From CAYMEV01 sp964431655 [NCBI: uncultured bacterium] (GTDB lineage Bacteria > CAYMEV01): a DNA stretch of 7,136 nt. The stretch is from assembly GCA_964431655.1 (NCBI GenBank), contig CAYSKJ010000158.1, positions 1 to 7,136 on the forward strand, written 5' to 3'. A program made the position numbers and the translations under genes. Each line of letters opens with the position of its first letter. Within the stretch, counting starts at the first letter, position 1. Below the pieces are notes generated by a model. The model did no database searches and was not told the origin of the DNA. It saw only the letters and a list, made by a program, of their open reading frames with translations. Shown here one piece after another: positions 6,789 through 7,136 of this stretch.

Positions 6789-7136
6789 TCATATATTATC
6801 ATCCATTAATGTAGTTTTTTCTTCGTGGGCTTTATTTATAGATATCTCATGTGCATTCTCATAGGCTTTTATCCCTTCAGTCACATAGCCGGCGGTCAGT
6901 ATGATGTCAGCACCGCTCATTCCGATAATATCAAAGGATAATTCCGATACAAGGTGGTCAATTATATCGGTAAGGGTCCTTGCGCCGAATTCTTTTGTGA
7001 CTGCATATTGTGCAATTATCCTGTAAACATCATCATTTTCTATTACCAGCTTTATGCCGCAGGCATTCAAGTATTCCCTGTAAGGGATAAAAGGGCTTGA
7101 GACACTGCTTTTCAGGATGCGCATAAAGTCATTGCA
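6789..7136 (-). CDS. ClpX-like AAA+ ATPase, C-terminal part, 5' end outside window
   Basis: The frame is open through the window edge, so the gene starts beyond 7136 and only the last 115 residues are visible. They match the C-terminal small domain of ClpX/HslU-type unfoldases. An NDFMRIL segment stands where ClpX has its ILxEP segment, followed by YREYLNACGIKLVIENDD (visible residues 23-40) and a helix containing IIAQYAVTKEFGARTL. The GAR of that helix carries the sensor-2 arginine that contacts ATP. ClpX feeds unfolded proteins to the ClpP protease. However, the usual KQY before the LF/EL segment reads IPY, and the tail after the domain (YENAHEISINKAHEEK) is not ClpX-like. This looks like a divergent paralogue rather than the housekeeping clpX. 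An internal ATG at 7124 is a methionine inside the domain, not the start. The ATPase core, zinc domain and pore loops are not visible. Confidence 0.7.
   Translation of the reverse strand, partial: CNDFMRILKSSVSSPFIPYREYLNACGIKLVIENDDVYRIIAQYAVTKEFGARTLTDIIDHLVSELSFDIIGMSGADIILTAGYVTEGIKAYENAHEISINKAHEEKTTLMDDNI

Overview
The window comes from a bacterium with roughly balanced base composition. Its genes use many ATA isoleucine and AGG arginine codons, and no RNA gene is present that would help place it. The gene content (an acetate-type sodium symporter, a large Cache/PAS/CBS sensor and a ClpX-like ATPase) fits an environmental, possibly anaerobic, bacterium. I cannot name a phylum with confidence. 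Two of the six genes are cut by the window edges. Coding density is high and all gaps between genes are under about 140 bases. I see no RNA genes, insertion sequences, CRISPR or phage genes.

Left part (1-4949): the C-terminal two thirds of an ActP-like cation/acetate symporter reads rightward and ends at 810. It converges on a very large leftward gene (860-4075). That gene encodes a membrane-anchored protein with an unusual order of domains: an N-terminal PHP metallo-hydrolase, a membrane helix, an extracytoplasmic sCache_2 sensor, a second membrane helix, PAS, two CBS repeats, a DUF294/GlnD-like nucleotidyltransferase and DUF294_C. Upstream of it, on the same strand, is an unrecognised multi-pass membrane protein (4170-4949).

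Right part (5029-7136): a divergent promoter region leads into a rightward two-gene unit. The first gene is a GNAT acetyltransferase fused to a glyoxalase/VOC domain. The second, three bases later, is a class I SAM-dependent methyltransferase. A leftward, edge-truncated gene for the C-terminal end of a ClpX-like AAA+ ATPase closes the window.

The most interesting item is the 860-4075 protein. Soluble CBS-DUF294 proteins are known near acetate-type symporters. Here the module appears as one transmembrane protein with a possible small-molecule sensor outside, two further sensory modules inside, and a predicted enzyme at each end: a hydrolase and a nucleotidyltransferase. By analogy with GlnD, which pairs a nucleotidyltransferase with a hydrolase, it could be a two-way modifying switch that responds to carbon supply. 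That role is inference; the domain order is read directly from the sequence.
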